The translations under genes and the position numbers were made by a program. Below are positions 32,545-43,146 of a stretch of DNA of 64,000 bases, piece after piece. Positions within the stretch are counted from its first letter, which is position 1, and every line of letters begins with the position of its first letter. Below the pieces are notes generated by a model. That model was not told the origin of the DNA and made no database searches. It was given only the letters and a program-made list of their open reading frames with translations. The DNA is from Capsaspora owczarzaki ATCC 30864. Taxonomy: Eukaryota > Opisthokonta > Filasterea. The stretch spans positions 1,827,762-1,891,761 of the forward strand of contig NW_011887295.1 of the NCBI RefSeq assembly GCF_000151315.2, read 5' to 3'.

Positions 32545-34035
32545 ATGCAACAACAGCGGGCGCTTCACCGCTTCTCGGAAGCCAGATCCGCTGCATCTGT
32601 GTTTGTTCTGCTCGCATTGCTGCTGCAGTCGGTGTGCGCGGTGGGCGAACGCGCGCCAGACCCGCCCGCACCGCCGCAAAACACGTCCACCCCAGCTCAG
32701 GTGGTCTCGACATGCTACGACTTCCTCGAGAGCCACCTGTGCGCAGGCGAGCTGTGGGGCCTCCCCTTCCACTTCTACCGCCCCTCGCTGCAAAAGTACA
32801 GCCCCGACCAGTGGCTCTGGGACAGCGGATCGCACATGATTGTCTGGTCACACCGCAATGTCACCAACTCCATCCTCGACCTGCGCACCATGCTGCAGAT
32901 GCAGCAGCCCGACGGCCGCATCCCGGAGGAGATTTTCTGGGGCAACCGCACCGATGCGCAGCGTCTCGAGCTGCTCGACAACTGGAGCAACGAGCGTGCG
33001 TGCGACCTGACTCAGATGCCGGTTTTGCCGTGGAGCCTGCGCGCCATCATTAACGCTACCCTGGCGACAGCAGGTCCTGTTGCGGCGCAGAAAATTGCCG
33101 AAGAGTTTCTCCTCCCGCTCATCAAGTACTTCCGCTGGTGGCGCGACACTCGCGCGGTCGATGGCGATGACCTTGTGTACGTCTTGCACGGCTGGGAGAG
33201 CGGTCTCGACGCGTCGCCCGCTTACGACCAAGCCTACGGGATTCCTGAGGACGTGCCACAGCCGCCGTACCTGCTGCTCTACCCACGCTTTGAAGAGCTC
33301 ATCTTGACGTACAAGTTCCTGTACGGCTGGAACCAGACGGCCATCCTTCACGCGCCGCACGCCATCGACGGCCTTCCCCTGTTCAACTTTTTCCACATGA
33401 AGGACGTCGGCGTGAACAGCATCTACGCAGCTGGCTGGGCCCTTCTTGGTGCGATTGCCGAGTCGATCGGGCAGGCAGGTCTTGCGGCAGAGTGCTACGC
33501 TTCGGGCAACGCCACTGCGAAGGCCATCACGACCAAAATGTTCGACCCGCAGACGCGCAGGTTCTTCCATCTGTACAAGAACGTGCACACGGGAGAGGAG
33601 AAGCGCGCGTCCCAAAACACGGTGCAGACGCTCTTGCCGCTGCTCCTCCCCGTCCTGAACGTGGGCAAGGACATTGCCGACGACATCATCGCGGGCGATC
33701 TGACAAACACGTCCAAGTACTGGTCGACCTTCCCTGTTCCAACCACGTCGATGGACTCGCCTTCGTTCAACCCGGTCTTTTCGGAGAGCGACGACCTGAT
33801 GTGGCGCGGCCCGACATGGGGCTTTACCAACTGGTTTGTGATTGAGGCGCTCAGCTCGCGCAATTACACGGCCGTAGCCGACGCTCTTGTCCAGAGGTGG
33901 CTCGCCCTTGTCGAGAAGAGCGGCATTTGGGAGCAGTACAACCCGATCACTGGCGATCCTTACGGCGCTGTGGGTCTCGGCATGTCCACTCTGATTGTCG
34001 ATTGGCTCTACCGCACGGGGATTGTTCGTGATTGA
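32545..34035 (+). CDS. Secreted GH63-like (alpha/alpha)6 glycoside hydrolase
   Basis: A single uninterrupted exon of 496 residues. The N-terminus MQQQRALHRFSEARSAASVF runs into a hydrophobic stretch (LLALLLQSVCAVG), a signal peptide. The mature part has WLWDSGSHMIVWSHRN (the WDS/WDxG motif with acidic residue), QPDGRIPEEIFWG, QMPVLPWSLRAI, VYVLHGWESGLDASPAYD, LMWRGPTWGFTNWFVIEAL and GIWEQYNPITGDPYG. These blocks are those of GH63-type six-hairpin enzymes, closest in my reading to mannosylglycerate/glucosylglycerate hydrolases or related bacterial glucosidases rather than the ER glucosidase I. At least eight N-x-S/T sequons suggest a secretory route. The frame is open upstream only from a TTG, so the first ATG at 32545 is taken. 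Substrate unknown. Absence of introns contrasts with its neighbours. Confidence 0.85.
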   Translation: MQQQRALHRFSEARSAASVFVLLALLLQSVCAVGERAPDPPAPPQNTSTPAQVVSTCYDFLESHLCAGELWGLPFHFYRPSLQKYSPDQWLWDSGSHMIVWSHRNVTNSILDLRTMLQMQQPDGRIPEEIFWGNRTDAQRLELLDNWSNERACDLTQMPVLPWSLRAIINATLATAGPVAAQKIAEEFLLPLIKYFRWWRDTRAVDGDDLVYVLHGWESGLDASPAYDQAYGIPEDVPQPPYLLLYPRFEELILTYKFLYGWNQTAILHAPHAIDGLPLFNFFHMKDVGVNSIYAAGWALLGAIAESIGQAGLAAECYASGNATAKAITTKMFDPQTRRFFHLYKNVHTGEEKRASQNTVQTLLPLLLPVLNVGKDIADDIIAGDLTNTSKYWSTFPVPTTSMDSPSFNPVFSESDDLMWRGPTWGFTNWFVIEALSSRNYTAVADALVQRWLALVEKSGIWEQYNPITGDPYGAVGLGMSTLIVDWLYRTGIVRD

Positions 34036-34752
34036 AAATGTTTGTCGCTTTTCGAGGTTTGTTTCGGATGATTGTTGTTTACACACGCGATGATTGTTGT
34101 TTACACACGCGGCACCCTCCGAGTTCAAAACCAGTATTTTCGGCTGGATGAGCGATATTCGATGGCTTCCAGCTGCCGCGTTCTTGGCGCTGACTTGTAC
34201 TGCATATCATTCATTCGCACTTCCATGATACGTTGTCAGTGTCGTTTGCAATCAGGGTTCTCGCATAGTTGTTCATGGTGCGGAGCGTTTTCTTGTTGGA
34301 GCCAAACCTTCTGATCTCATGATCTCACGTTTCACCGCAAGCGTGCTCCTCCCATTCCAGATGCGTCGTCAAAACCCTACATTCATCACTCAGCCAATCT
34401 CGTGTTTGCTCAGAAGGGGGGGGGACTCCAAGCGGGTGTTTGGCAGCCACCAGCAACAAAATTCAATGCGAAAAGCAGGGGCAAAACCTCGTTCCTTTTT
34501 CCTTTTGTTTTTTGTTTTAATCTTCTTCTCCTTCCCTTTTGATTCCATTTTTTTTCTCGAATTGCTCCTTCATTCAGTTTGCTTTCATCCTGTCTTTTCT
34601 CCTTTTCGACCGTCTCCTTGCGAAGCGGTGGTTTCTTGGACATTTTTTTTTTTTTTTTTTTTGCCTATTCCAGTGGTGACACACACTCACGTTTGTTCTC
34701 TTTGTCCCTTTTTTTTTCTTTCTTTTTTTTTTTTTCAATTGACTTTTCCATT

Positions 34753-34807
<55 letters not shown>

Positions 34808-34990
34808 CTCTCGTTGCCTGAATCGCGATCGACATTTTCCCTCCACCAAAGCAAAGCAAAAAGACGCCTCTTTTTGCTTTTTGATCTGATTCCACAGAGA
34901 GTCTCATCCGACACGCAGCTCGGCTACCACGAACAAAGCGAAAAGCCCCCCCCCCTTCAAAGAAAAAAAAGAAGCAAAAAGCGAGGATTC
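34036..34990. promoter_or_regulatory. 5' region of the MITF/TFE-like gene with T53 run
   Basis: 955 bp between the glycosidase stop and the bHLH start. It contains a short direct repeat just after the glycosidase (ATGATTGTTGTTTACACACG twice, at 34069-34109), an extended pyrimidine-rich segment (34490-34810) and a T53 run at 34755-34807. The frame of the bHLH protein is open through this region by chance of low complexity; it looks like promoter and 5' UTR. Confidence 0.6.
34755..34807 (+). repeat. Poly-T homopolymer (53 nt)
   Basis: 53 consecutive T about 180 bp upstream of the MITF/TFE-like ATG, on the coding strand. Like the A51 upstream of AP4E1, it is T in the sense orientation of the downstream gene. 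Confidence 0.95.
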
Positions 34991-36762
34991 ATGGCTGGTC
35001 GAGGACGAGGCGGGCGCAAATCGTCGTCGTCCACCTCGATGGCGAGCTTGGATGGCAGCACACAGCAGCAGCAAGGGTTCCGGTTTGCAGGCGACCCTGC
35101 GTCGGCGGCGGCAGCAGTGGCGGCAGCAGTCGAACTCCAGCTCGGCGCCGGGCTCAGCAATACAGCCGCAGGCAATGCCAGAGGGCCGTTCATGGTGCCG
35201 CCAGCAGCGAGCGGACCTGCCAGCTCGCTCATGCTCGGCATGAACATGCACTCACTCCAACTTGGCGGCGGCGGCGGCGGCCTGGGTGCTGGAGCTGCAG
35301 CTGGGCTTCAAAATGGCGAGCTCGACGCAGCTGCGCTTCACGGCTTGGATGAGTTTGGAGCGCACGCCCACCAGCAGCTGTCTGCGTCGTTGCCAATGAG
35401 CTCAATGCTAGACCACTCGGCGGTCGGCGCGGACGGACTCGGCTCGGTCGACGACCTGCTTCTCAACTTCCCGTCTATCGGCCTCCAGCTCACCCCCAAC
35501 TCTGCTGGGCGAACCACGGCACCCATGCGCTCAATGAGCATGCTGGGCGTGGCTCCTGGAAGCGCGGGCCCCGTCGTCCAGGCGACCGTCCTTCGCGACG
35601 AGCAGAAGCGTCGCCCTTCCTCCAGCGTTCCAAGCACCCCGCTTCGCTCGCAGATGCGCCTCCAGTTGCAGCAGCAGCAGGCCATGCTGGGCTCTCGGAG
35701 CAGATCATCCACACTGCTGGCGCAGCCATTGCCGAGTGCCGTCAAGCAGGAGCCGCTCAGCGAGCACGAGCCGTTTGGCAACGAGCATGACGCCAGCGGT
35801 GGCCTCGACAGCCAAATGGACATTGCGATGGAAGACCAGCAGGAGAGCGGACAGTCCTCCCTGGCAGACAGCTCGCGGACATCGTCCATTTCGGCCGGAC
35901 AGCCACCAAACCTGGCGAGCGCGGCACTGGGCGTGTTCGCACCGTCCTCGTTCAATGGCGTTCAACCTGCCGGCGCCTTCCCCGAAGCCGTCACAGTCCC
36001 ACGCCAAGTCCTCAACGTGCGATCGTCGCTTGCCTTCCCTACAGCATACCATCTGCACGAGAAACAGCGCCTGCAGCTCCAAGAATTTATCAGCACCACC
36101 ATGAACCAGCCTGGCGACGCGGGCATGTCTCTCCCGCCAGGATTGGTTGGCGCGGAGTTTGGCACGGCTGTTTCGTCCACTGCGGCCTCTTCTGTGATTG
36201 GCGAGGAGGTCAGCTATGATTTCGACGACGGTCAGGATGAAGCCATGTCTTCGCTCGAGAGTTCCATGATTTCGCAAAGTGGCGTTCCCTCTGGCAGCGG
36301 CATGTTCAATTTTGGCGCTGGCATGGCGGGATCCGCACCCAGCGACTACGATCCTGATGACATTCAAACGTTGATCAAGAGTCGGAAGAAGAAGGATAAT
36401 CACAATGCTAGTAAGTTTTTTTTTTTTTTTTGCTTTTGTTGACAAAACAAAACAAACAAACAAACAACCCCCTTCCCTCCCCGTTTGGGTTGCTGGTAAA
36501 ATGTGTGCTCATCATGCTGGCGTCTTTGTTTGCTCTCTTAGTCGAACGTCGCCGCAGGTATAACATCAATGACAGAATTGTAGAGCTGGGATCGTTGCTA
36601 CCAAACGCAGAGATCGACCCCAAGGCCTCGAAGGGCTCCATTTTGAAGCGCTCTGTGGACTATATCAAATATCTGCAAGACATCAACCGCTCATTATCCG
36701 AGAAGCTGGCTCAAACTGGAACGGTGGTTGAGCTTCCCGAGTTTACAAGCACTGGAGAGTAG
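34991..36762 (+). CDS. MITF/TFE-family bHLH transcription factor
   Basis: Exons 34991-36410 and 36542-36762, 546 residues. The bHLH lies at the C-terminus: [20 protein letters not shown] with the intron after HNA, then [20 protein letters not shown] and [19 protein letters not shown]. This is the MITF/TFEB/TFE3 basic-HLH (ERRRR-NINDRI), which binds CACGTG/CATGTG boxes. Two upstream blocks confirm the family. [18 protein letters not shown] resembles the N-terminal Rag-binding segment (SRIxLRxQLMREQ). [20 protein letters not shown] followed by [16 protein letters not shown] matches the animal VLKVxTHLENPTxYH block. The leucine zipper after the HLH is very short and the protein ends 25 residues later, unlike animal members. 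The long Gly/Ala/Gln/Ser N-terminus is disordered. In animals this family drives lysosome and autophagy genes and is held cytosolic by mTORC1. Confidence 0.9.
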
Positions 36763-37227
36763 GCGGCTACTGACCCTTGGCTTCTCTCCCAATGACTTGC
36801 TTTTGAGAATTCGCCGCGCGCCTTTTCACAGGTTGTCCTACTCCGCTCCCGTCCTCCCTTCCCAACATCAGAGATCGATTGATTCAAAAATTACCACCCT
36901 TTGTTTTTGTACTTTGTCTGCTTTTGACTCCCTCCTCCCGTGTTTTTTTTTTCAGTTGCCAGTGCTTGTCTACTCGTTGAGCAACCTTTTCTGTGCAGTT
37001 TTCGAATGTTGTTTTTGTTTTGTTTGTTGGTTTTTCAATTTCATACTTTGGAGTTGTTCAAATCGCTGCAACATCAGCAGATCAAGAGAAAAAGTTTCCA
37101 AACTGCAATACAGCGTTTGAATGGCAGAGGGTACCTCAATCCTCGCCGAGCCAAATGCCAGACCTGTGATTCAGATACAGTCCCATGTCATCATCATCGA
37201 CTCACTCTTCCATTGTTTCCGACCTAG

Positions 37228-37261
<34 letters not shown>

Positions 37262-37270
37262 GATTCCAGT
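36763..37270. other. Intergenic: MITF/TFE-like 3' UTR and ATG7 5' region with T31
   Basis: 508 bp. The downstream end is T31 (37230-37260) followed by GGATTCCAG and the ATG7 start two bases on. A T-tract plus CAG directly before the start looks like a 5'-UTR intron acceptor. No other gene seen. Confidence 0.5.
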
Positions 37271-40200
37271 ATGGCGCCGTTGCAGTTTGCTCCGTTCTCC
37301 AGCGCAGTGGACGCGTCGTTCTGGCACATGCTGAGCCGCCAGAAGCTCGACGTCTACAAGCTGAGCGACGAGCCGCACCCAGTCCTCGGCTACTACACCA
37401 TGGGCGAGCATCCCGACATGCCAGCCCGCGTCTGCGTCAACCAAGCCGCGTTCGCCCCAGAGTCCGCCGCCGCGTCGTCGTCGCCGTCGTCGTCGTCGGC
37501 CAAGGCAGCCGCTCCGACCGACCTCGAGGCGTTCTTTGCCCAGTTGCGTAAAAACACCCCGTCGCACATACACACATACATACTGTTTTGTTCACGAGTC
37601 ATGCCTTACAAGCCAAGTGCCGGTCCACAAAATTTCCCCCTCGTTCTTCTCGTTCATTTTTTCCGTGGCTTTTGAGCCTGCTGCACAGTTGAATCTCAAA
37701 TGTCCAAATGTCGAGGGAGTTGATGTGTGCAACAGCTGGAGACGTTCTGCTTCTGTGATGCGCGTGGGCGGGGGGGGGTGTGCAGTTGTTCTGGATGAAC
37801 GCGATGGGTTGCTCACCTCTCGTGCTACCGTGCGTTAGACTCGCAAGTGCTCAGGTTGCATCGCTGCCAATCCCGACGCAGAGCTTCCCTGCGCTGGGCA
37901 CGCTGTTCAATGCAAACACGGCAGATGCATTCAAAGAGTTTGACAAGAAGGCCATGCTCGAGGATATGGCAAAGAAGGTTTGATTTGCTTTTGTGCGATT
38001 TGGAGTTGTTCAACGTCAAGTTTCACTCACACCACTTGTATGCACCATCGATTCTCGACCGCCCTGGAACAGATGTGGGGCTGCATCACATCCGGAGCAG
38101 CCATCAAGCACCCAGCCTTGCTCAATCGCTTCCTGTTGCTCTGCTTTGCCGACTTGAAAAAGTACCACTTCTACTACTGGTTTGCCTTCCCTGCTCTGTA
38201 TGTTGGCGAGCTCGAGTCGGTGGCAGAGCCAGCTCCGTTGTTTGACACTTTTTCTGCGAGCCAGGTATGTGCCAGTTGCACACTCCTCCCTTCGCGCATC
38301 GGTTCGAATGGATGAACTGACTTGCGTCCTGATTGTCGATCGCGCGAGCAGATGGCTTCCTTCCAAGCCTCCCATGCAGAGCTCTCGCGCACGCATCCCG
38401 ACCAAGCCGCATTCTTCCTTGTCAGCAAGGTTTCCGATGACAAGCTGCAGGCGCACGCGCTCGCGGACTGGGCGGCTGCATTCCCTGCTGAAGCCACTGA
38501 CGACGTAAGCGCGGAGCTCTCGCTGGCTGATTCCCGGAACGCGAAATTCTTGGGGTTGAACAGTTCGATATCTGACCACCAAATTGCTGCTTTGTCTCGC
38601 TCTCCCCCCACCCGTGTTAGATTACCATTGGCTTTGCCGACCCTTGCGCCCTGGCCAAGAATCCCGGCTGGCCTCTGCGCAACCTCCTGTTGCTCCTGTC
38701 TCACTGGAAGGGCTACCTCAACCGCAACGTGCGCATTATCTGCTATCGCGAGGTATCTCGCGGAGGCGAGCTCGATCTCAGCCAGAGCATTGTTCTGACT
38801 GTCCGTCTGACGCCACTCTCAGCTCCGGACCTGGCTGGTGCGTTCTTTGTGACTTTAAGCGGCCTTCAAATTTCGTTTCGTACTAGCACGCTTCACGTTA
38901 TTCATGGCTGACACCTCCCCCCTTGATTATTTTTTTTTTCCGAACACCTTCTCAGAGGGTCCAAAGGTGGTTGGCTGGGAGAAGAATGCCAAGCAAAAGC
39001 TCGGGCCTCGCATTGTCGATCTGAGCAGCAGCATGGATCCGACTCGGTAATGTCCAGTAGAGTCATGTTTGTTTTCGTGTTGGCGCTACTGACAAATCGT
39101 TCGATCGTTTGGCACCCGTCCTCAGCCTCGCAGAGACTGCTGTCGATCTGAATTTGAAACTCATGCGATGGCGCCTGCTCCCGTCCCTCGAGCTGGAAAA
39201 GATCAGCTCCACAAAGTGCTTGCTGTTTGGTGCGGGCACCTTGGGCTGCAACGTGGCTCGAGCCCTGATGGTAAAAAATGCATTCAGCCAGTGTTGTTCG
39301 ACTTGACACCAAATGCCCGTTTCAGCACTCACAAAGCTGCTCTTTTTTTTTCTTTTCCATCTTTGACACATACAATGTGATACTTTCTGCAGGGCTGGGG
39401 TGTGCGCCACATCACATTTGTCGACAACAGCCGCGTTTCATTTTCCAACCCCGTGCGGCAAACGCTCTTCCAGTTTGAGGACTGCCTTGATGGTGGAAAG
39501 CCCAAGGCAGCTGCCGCAGCTGCCGCCTTGAAGCGCATCTTCCCTTCAATGGTGAGTCGTGTTGGTGGTTGCTGGCATTTTTGTGGAAACAGATGGAAAC
39601 AGAAATCTCGCGCTCTCTCCAACAGCACTCATCGCTTGTTATTTTTTGCTCTGCGTGTGAACACCTTCGCTTCCGTGCGCCAATCCAGGTCTCCGAGGGT
39701 CACAATCTCTCCATTCCAATGCCAGGGCACTCGGTCGAAGGAGAGGAGCCCATTCGCACAGCCAAGGAAACAGTCGCCAAGTTGGAGGCTCTGATTGATG
39801 AACACGACGTGATCTTTTTGCTGATGGATACCAGAGAGTCGCGCTGGCTGCCAACGTTGCTGGCAGCATCGCGCCATAAGGTCTGTTTGAAACAACTGCT
39901 CAAAAGAGCCAAAACGTCGTCCTTTTTTTTTTTTTTCGAAACCCTGCGTCTGACTGTTCCTGTTTGTTTCGCTTGCTTGGTTATCACTGTCAGCTGGTCT
40001 TGAACACTGCTCTTGGCTTTGACACATTCGTGGTCATGCGCCATGGCATTGTGCCGTCCCCGGATCATCCTGCGACGCACAAGCAGCTTGGCTGCTATTT
40101 CTGCAACGACGTCATGGCGCCCTCGAATGTATGTGGGACTTGAGCACTATGTGTTGATTGGACTTTGGCCTTGCACTCACTGTTTCTCATATGCTCGATT

Positions 40201-40784
40201 CCGACAAAACACCAGTCTCTCAAGGATCGCACCCTAGATCAGCAGTGCACCGTGGCCCGCCCAGGCATGTCCTTCCTCGCCGCATCGCTCGCTGTTGAGC
40301 TGCTGGTCAGCTTGCTCCACCATCCTCTCGGGTGAGATTTTGATCGAAATCTAAATTGTTTTTTTTTCCCCTGTTGTACTTGGCGTCCTCACACCTTGTT
40401 TGTGATTTCTTCTGTGTGATTTTGTTTTTTGCTTATTTTGACAGCGCATCGGCACCTGCTGCGAGCACCACCGACCGTGCTTCGCACAACACCGAGCAAG
40501 TCTCCACGGAATTGGGTCTGCTTCCTCATCAGATTCGCGGCTTCCTGTCGCAGTTCGACAATGTTTTGCCGATCGGCCATGCTTTCAATCGCTGCACTGC
40601 ATGCTCCAACACTGTCGTCGACGCATACCGCAAGGAGGGCTTTTCCTTCCTCCAGAAGGCGTTCAACTCGCCCACGTTCCTGGAGGAGCTGACTGGCCTG
40701 AAAAAGCTGCACGAAGAGACGGAGGCTGCTCTTGCTGATTGGGACGAAGACGACATTGAGCCTGTTGACGACAACGACATGTAA
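37271..40784 (+). CDS. ATG7: ATG7, E1-like enzyme of autophagy
   Basis: About eleven exons. The N-terminal domain starts [18 protein letters not shown], nearly the animal sequence, and continues with [40 protein letters not shown] and [20 protein letters not shown]. The E1 adenylation domain has [69 protein letters not shown] and [16 protein letters not shown]. The catalytic Cys lies in [14 protein letters not shown], and a zinc CxxC pair is in GCYFCND with CTACSN. The acidic C-terminus ([14 protein letters not shown]) matches the Atg8-binding tail. ATG7 activates Atg8 and Atg12 and passes them to Atg3 and Atg10. The first intron is long (about 300 bp). A start in an additional 5' exon is possible given the T31-CAG directly upstream. 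Confidence 0.96.
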
Positions 40785-41086
40785 ATGTCAGTTTGGTCTC
40801 TTTCCCCCCCCCCCACCAGCGCCACCCTTTTTTGCTTGCTTACTTGCTTGCTTGCTTGTTGTGTCTATCTTGCTGGTTGTTTGATTGAAGTGAACTTGGG
40901 TAAAGCCGAACAAATCAGACAACCCTGATCATTCATTTTTTTTCTTTTTCTCATCCGCTTTGCTCAAACACAACAATCCCCGCGTTTTTCGTGTCCAACA
41001 ACACACCCCCCACTTTTGAACCATTCGAGATCGATACTGAAGATCAACAGAGAGAAAGCGAGTGAGATTGCAACCTGCAGATAGAA
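40785..41086. other. Intergenic: ATG7 3' UTR and 5' flank of the fusion gene
   Basis: 302 bp with a C10 run at about 40805-40814 and a (CTTG)n-type patch (40836-40858). No gene seen. Confidence 0.6.
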
Positions 41087-43146
41087 ATGGGATGGCTGAG
41101 CCGCATTGGGTCGGCCTGCGGGCTGGACGGGGTTGTCTCCTCGTCGACCGTCCTCGCCGCCGCCGCCGCCAGCAGCGTGCTTGTCCCGCTGGGTGTGCTG
41201 TACGGTCGCCACGCGTGGCGTCGGTTTGCGGCGGTGGACCAGACCGAGACTGCCGAAGCATCGCAGCTGATTCAGTTCATTGACGCCAACAGCAGCCTGC
41301 AGCTCGTCCGCGGCAAGCGACTGCGCGTCGTTCACATCCCGCACGAGAACAAGGATGTCCCAGTCCTCTTCATGCTGCACGGCGCTGGCGGACAGGCCGA
41401 GCAGTGGATGGAGCAGATTGCCTTCTTCAACGGCCGCTGCTCCATTGTCGCCTGGGACAACGTCGGCCACGGCAAGAGCGAGAAGCCTCACCGGTGAGTG
41501 GTTCAACAGTGATGGGGGTCCCAATAAAGCACTGTGCTTGTTGAAGCAGGCGATCGACGTTTCGTCGGAAATCTCGATCAAGCTATGACATCCAAGTCAA
41601 TCCTCTCTTATCAGATTGCCTGGTTCCGTTCACACTCAATCTTTGTTTTTTGCCGTCTGTCGCTTTCAGATACGACCTCTACGCGCGGGAATCGATCGTG
41701 CAAGACTCTATCGAGCTCTTCCATCGATACCGAGGCCGCCGAAATGTGCTGCTCGCACACTCGTACGGAACGTCTGTCACGACGGCGCTCTACCCGCACA
41801 TCCAGCAACACGTATCCGCCATTGTCATGCTGGGCTGCATTGTCCAAACACCTACGACCAGCGCCCCGCACGCGTCGCGAGCGTGGCTTCTCGACCTGCC
41901 AGACATCGTTTTGGACGTTCTGCGCTCGCTCGACCGCCGAGGCGGGCCCGACTCGGTTTCGGTTGCCCGGATGCTGCATCGCTCTGCCAGCGTTGCGTTA
42001 AAGCGCCGCCAGCTTCGCTGGAATGCAAACACTCCATCGCACGTCGTCAAGGCGCTGAGCAAGCAAGCCATCCGCCCAACCCCCGACGACTTTAAAAAGA
42101 TTACCGCCCCAGTCCTGCTGATTTCGGGTGCTGACGACCATTTGACGGTTCCAGCCAACGCACATGCCGTCCACGAGATTCTCGGAGCGCAATTGTCCGT
42201 CAAGCCGCAGATTCTGCCCGAGACGGGCCACCAGGCCATGGTGGAGAAGCGTGAGCTGGTCAACGCGCTGATCAATCGGTTTTTGATCGACCAAGCCAAG
42301 TTTCACGACCTCGAGCACCCACACCACGTGCAGCGCGGTAACTCGGTCGAGTTCAAGTGGTCGTTGAAGAACTTTGACAAGTGGCGTGCAACACCAGCCT
42401 TTGGTCTGTTCATTCCAGTCACCGCACCTCCCCCACCGCGCCATGCCTGGCAACACCAGCGTCTCTCTTCTCCTGGGCACTCTCCGACCTCCTCGCCCGC
42501 AGCTGCTCATTCGGCTTCTCTTGCACGTCTGACCAGCAGCCGTTTACCGAGCGACACCAACCTTCCGCCCTTAGGGGACAGTCTGGTGTCGAGCTCTAGC
42601 AGCTCCAGCTCAACCTCAGGAAACCCTCAGCCGCTGACGCAAGCCCCCATGTCATATGCAGCAATCGTGTCTGCTGGTTTGACCGGAGCCCGAGGAGAGC
42701 GCAAACCCGGGCACGGTCATTTTGTTCCCATGCGCGTCCCGCGGCAGGATGATGACGACCACTCGCCAGACCATGTCGCCTCGAGCCTCCCCTCTGTCGG
42801 CTTGGTGCTAGACCTTGGCAGCGACGCACCTCCGTACATGCCCGAGAGCTTTGGGCAAATTGAGTACTTGAAGCTCCCGTCCACGTCTAAAATCGTGCCG
42901 TCACGGAGCGAAGTGGATGCCTTCATTTCTGCGGCAGCGCGCTTTTGGGCTACCCATCCCGACCGAGACATTGGCGTCCACTGCCACTACGGCTACAACC
43001 GCACGGGATTTATGATTTGCTCGTACTTGATTGAAGTTGAAGGCATGGATGTCGCGAGCGCCATTGAGAGATTCGCGCTGTCGCGTGCCCCCGGAATTCG
43101 CCATCAACACTTCAAAGACGAGCTGGCTGCCCGCTATGCGCAGTGA
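41087..43146 (+). CDS. ABHD8-like alpha/beta hydrolase fused to an RNA-triphosphatase-like phosphatase
   Basis: Exons 41087-41493 and 41670-43146, 627 residues. An N-terminal hydrophobic segment (TVLAAAAASSVLVPLGVLYG) may anchor it. The hydrolase part has VLFMLHGAGGQAEQWMEQ (oxyanion HG), WDNVGHGKSEKP, RRNVLLAHSYGTSV with nucleophile Ser167, APVLLISGADDHLTVP with acid Asp291 or Asp292, and ETGHQAMV with His323: a complete triad most like ABHD8. A Ser/Pro linker (about 390-500) leads to a cysteine-phosphatase domain: HGHFVPMRV, GLVLDLGSDAP, IEYLKLPSTS, and GVHCHYGYNRTGFMICSYLI with Cys574 and Arg580 of HCx5R. It ends ALSRAPGIRHQHFKDELAAR. This last half reads like the mRNA-capping-enzyme RNA 5'-triphosphatase (VHCTHGFNRTGF, ARPPGI). 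Both domains lie in one exon, so the fusion is not a gene-model error. Function unknown. Confidence 0.9.

Noticed and set aside
32848-34128. 426-codon minus-strand ORF opposite the glycosidase
   Set aside because: The plus strand has a full catalytic-domain match and a signal peptide; the antisense frame has none.
34319-34990. N-terminal extension of the MITF/TFE protein from 34319
   Set aside because: It would encode Phe/Leu runs from T-tracts, including T53; more plausibly promoter and 5' UTR.
38305-38320. GGTTCGAATGG resembling a tRNA B box
   Set aside because: It is in an ATG7 intron with no A box or acceptor-stem pairing around it.
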